Of a stretch of 64,000 bases of DNA, positions 63,647 to 64,000 are shown piece by piece. The stretch covers positions 1,488,001 through 1,552,000 of the forward strand of contig NZ_CP036523.1 of assembly GCF_008151785.1 (NCBI RefSeq), written 5' to 3'. The stretch is from Peptacetobacter hiranonis. Lineage in GTDB: Bacteria > Bacillota > Clostridia > Peptostreptococcales > Peptostreptococcaceae. Under the pieces are notes generated by a model that saw only the letters and a list, made by a program, of their open reading frames with translations, was not told where the DNA came from and ran no database searches. Numbering within the stretch: the first letter of the stretch is position 1; every line of letters begins with the position of its first letter. A program made the position numbers and the translations under genes.

Positions 63647-64000
63647 TTAGTCATTTATTTTTTCATTTGACATATACTTTTGTCTTACAAATCCAGTATC
63701 TAAATCTAACTGCTTTCTTAGCTCATCAAGCGATTCAAATTTTTTCTCATCTCTAATTTTTTCTAAAAACTCAATTCTAACTCTTTTTCCATATATATCT
63801 TCATTAAAATCTAATATATTTGTTTCTATTGAAAGATACTTTCCATTAACTGTTGGATTCATACCAACATTAGTAGCTCCAAAATATTTCTTTCCATCTA
63901 TAATCACTCTTGAAGCATAAATTCCGTTCTTAGGATTTATAATTTGATCCTTTAAACTTATATTAGCCGTTGGATATCCCATCTTTCTTCCATTTGCTTT
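63647..64000 (-). CDS. ribF: Riboflavin kinase / FAD synthetase, C-terminal (kinase) part, cut by the window edge
   Basis: The last 117 codons of the bifunctional RibF. The flavokinase motif GRKMGYPTANISL is complete, followed by GIYASRVIIDGKKYFGATNVGMNPTV and the catalytic-Glu segment SIETNILDFNEDIYGKRVRIEFL. The FAD-synthetase half lies upstream of the window. The frame is open to base 64000. It precedes rpsO, as usual (truB-ribF-rpsO). Confidence 0.95.
   Translation of the reverse strand, partial: KANGRKMGYPTANISLKDQIINPKNGIYASRVIIDGKKYFGATNVGMNPTVNGKYLSIETNILDFNEDIYGKRVRIEFLEKIRDEKKFESLDELRKQLDLDTGFVRQKYMSNEKIND

Noticed and set aside
1-64000. CRISPR arrays, prophage, tRNA or rRNA genes
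   Set aside because: No regularly spaced repeats, phage genes or recognisable stable RNA genes were seen on reading. A dedicated search (tRNAscan-SE, barrnap, minced) was not possible.

Overview
The window is AT-rich, mostly housekeeping chromosome from a low-GC Gram-positive anaerobe. The best fit is a clostridial relative in or near Peptostreptococcaceae. Reasons: the gene blocks rpsB-tsf-pyrH-frr-uppS and ribF-rpsO-pnp...ftsK-rimO-pgsA-recA-rny, T-box leaders, a reverse rubrerythrin, a class III fructose-1,6-bisphosphatase, VanW and L,D-transpeptidase wall proteins, and heavy use of ATA and AGA codons. The genus is inference. No rRNA, tRNA, CRISPR array, prophage or replication origin was seen.

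Layout. 1-4.2 kb: translation block on the minus strand (uppS cut by the window edge, a 67-aa unknown, frr, pyrH, tsf, rpsB). 4.3-9.7 kb: a probable pseudokinase, VanW protein, reverse rubrerythrin, and a DMT exporter divergent from a TetR regulator. 9.7-14.2 kb: tyrS with a complete tyrosine T-box leader, a YybS-like membrane protein, a small PH-like membrane protein whose true start is probably cut off by an in-frame amber codon, and a tandem GNAT protein. 14.2-15.6 kb: an intact IS256-family element. 15.7-18.4 kb: a WYL regulator divergent from a 73-aa unknown gene across a perfect palindrome, then a zinc-ribbon membrane protein. 18.6-22 kb: a sugar cassette (aldolase, phosphomannose isomerase, SDR) divergent from a GntR/UTRA regulator, with well-formed promoters and a perfect operator-like dyad. 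22-31.2 kb: L,D-transpeptidase, argG behind a T-box with a duplicated terminator module, a two-component system downstream of a frameshifted lipoprotein gene, a THUMP methyltransferase and a TIM-barrel protein. 31.2-31.4 kb: a 190-bp palindromic element. 31.7-41.9 kb: fbp, CBS protein, zinc-ribbon protein, IS91-family HUH transposase, cold-shock protein, pyridoxamine kinase, diglucosyldiacylglycerol-type glycosyltransferase, a long glutamine synthetase, and an exonuclease. 41.9-43.3 kb: an IS3-family element. 43.4-49.6 kb: xth, galT-like, aminotransferase, uppP, and an SF1 helicase. 49.7-64 kb: rny, recA (sigmaA promoter plus LexA-type box), pgsA, rimO, ftsK, lysC, an M16 peptidase, pnp, DegV, rpsO and the 3' part of ribF.

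How the parts work together. Most minus-strand genes form short co-oriented units that end in clear rho-independent terminators. tyrS and argG are predicted to respond to uncharged tRNA. The divergent pairs (DMT/TetR, WYL/73-aa, deoC-manA-SDR/GntR) look like local regulator-target modules. The lipoprotein, response regulator and kinase form a probable envelope-sensing operon whose lipoprotein is currently broken by a 7-bp tandem duplication.

I did not find a large undescribed system. The best leads are the 190-bp palindrome, the GntR sugar cassette, the WYL module, the kinase-like protein lacking catalytic residues, the double T-box terminator, and two genes broken by simple mutations.
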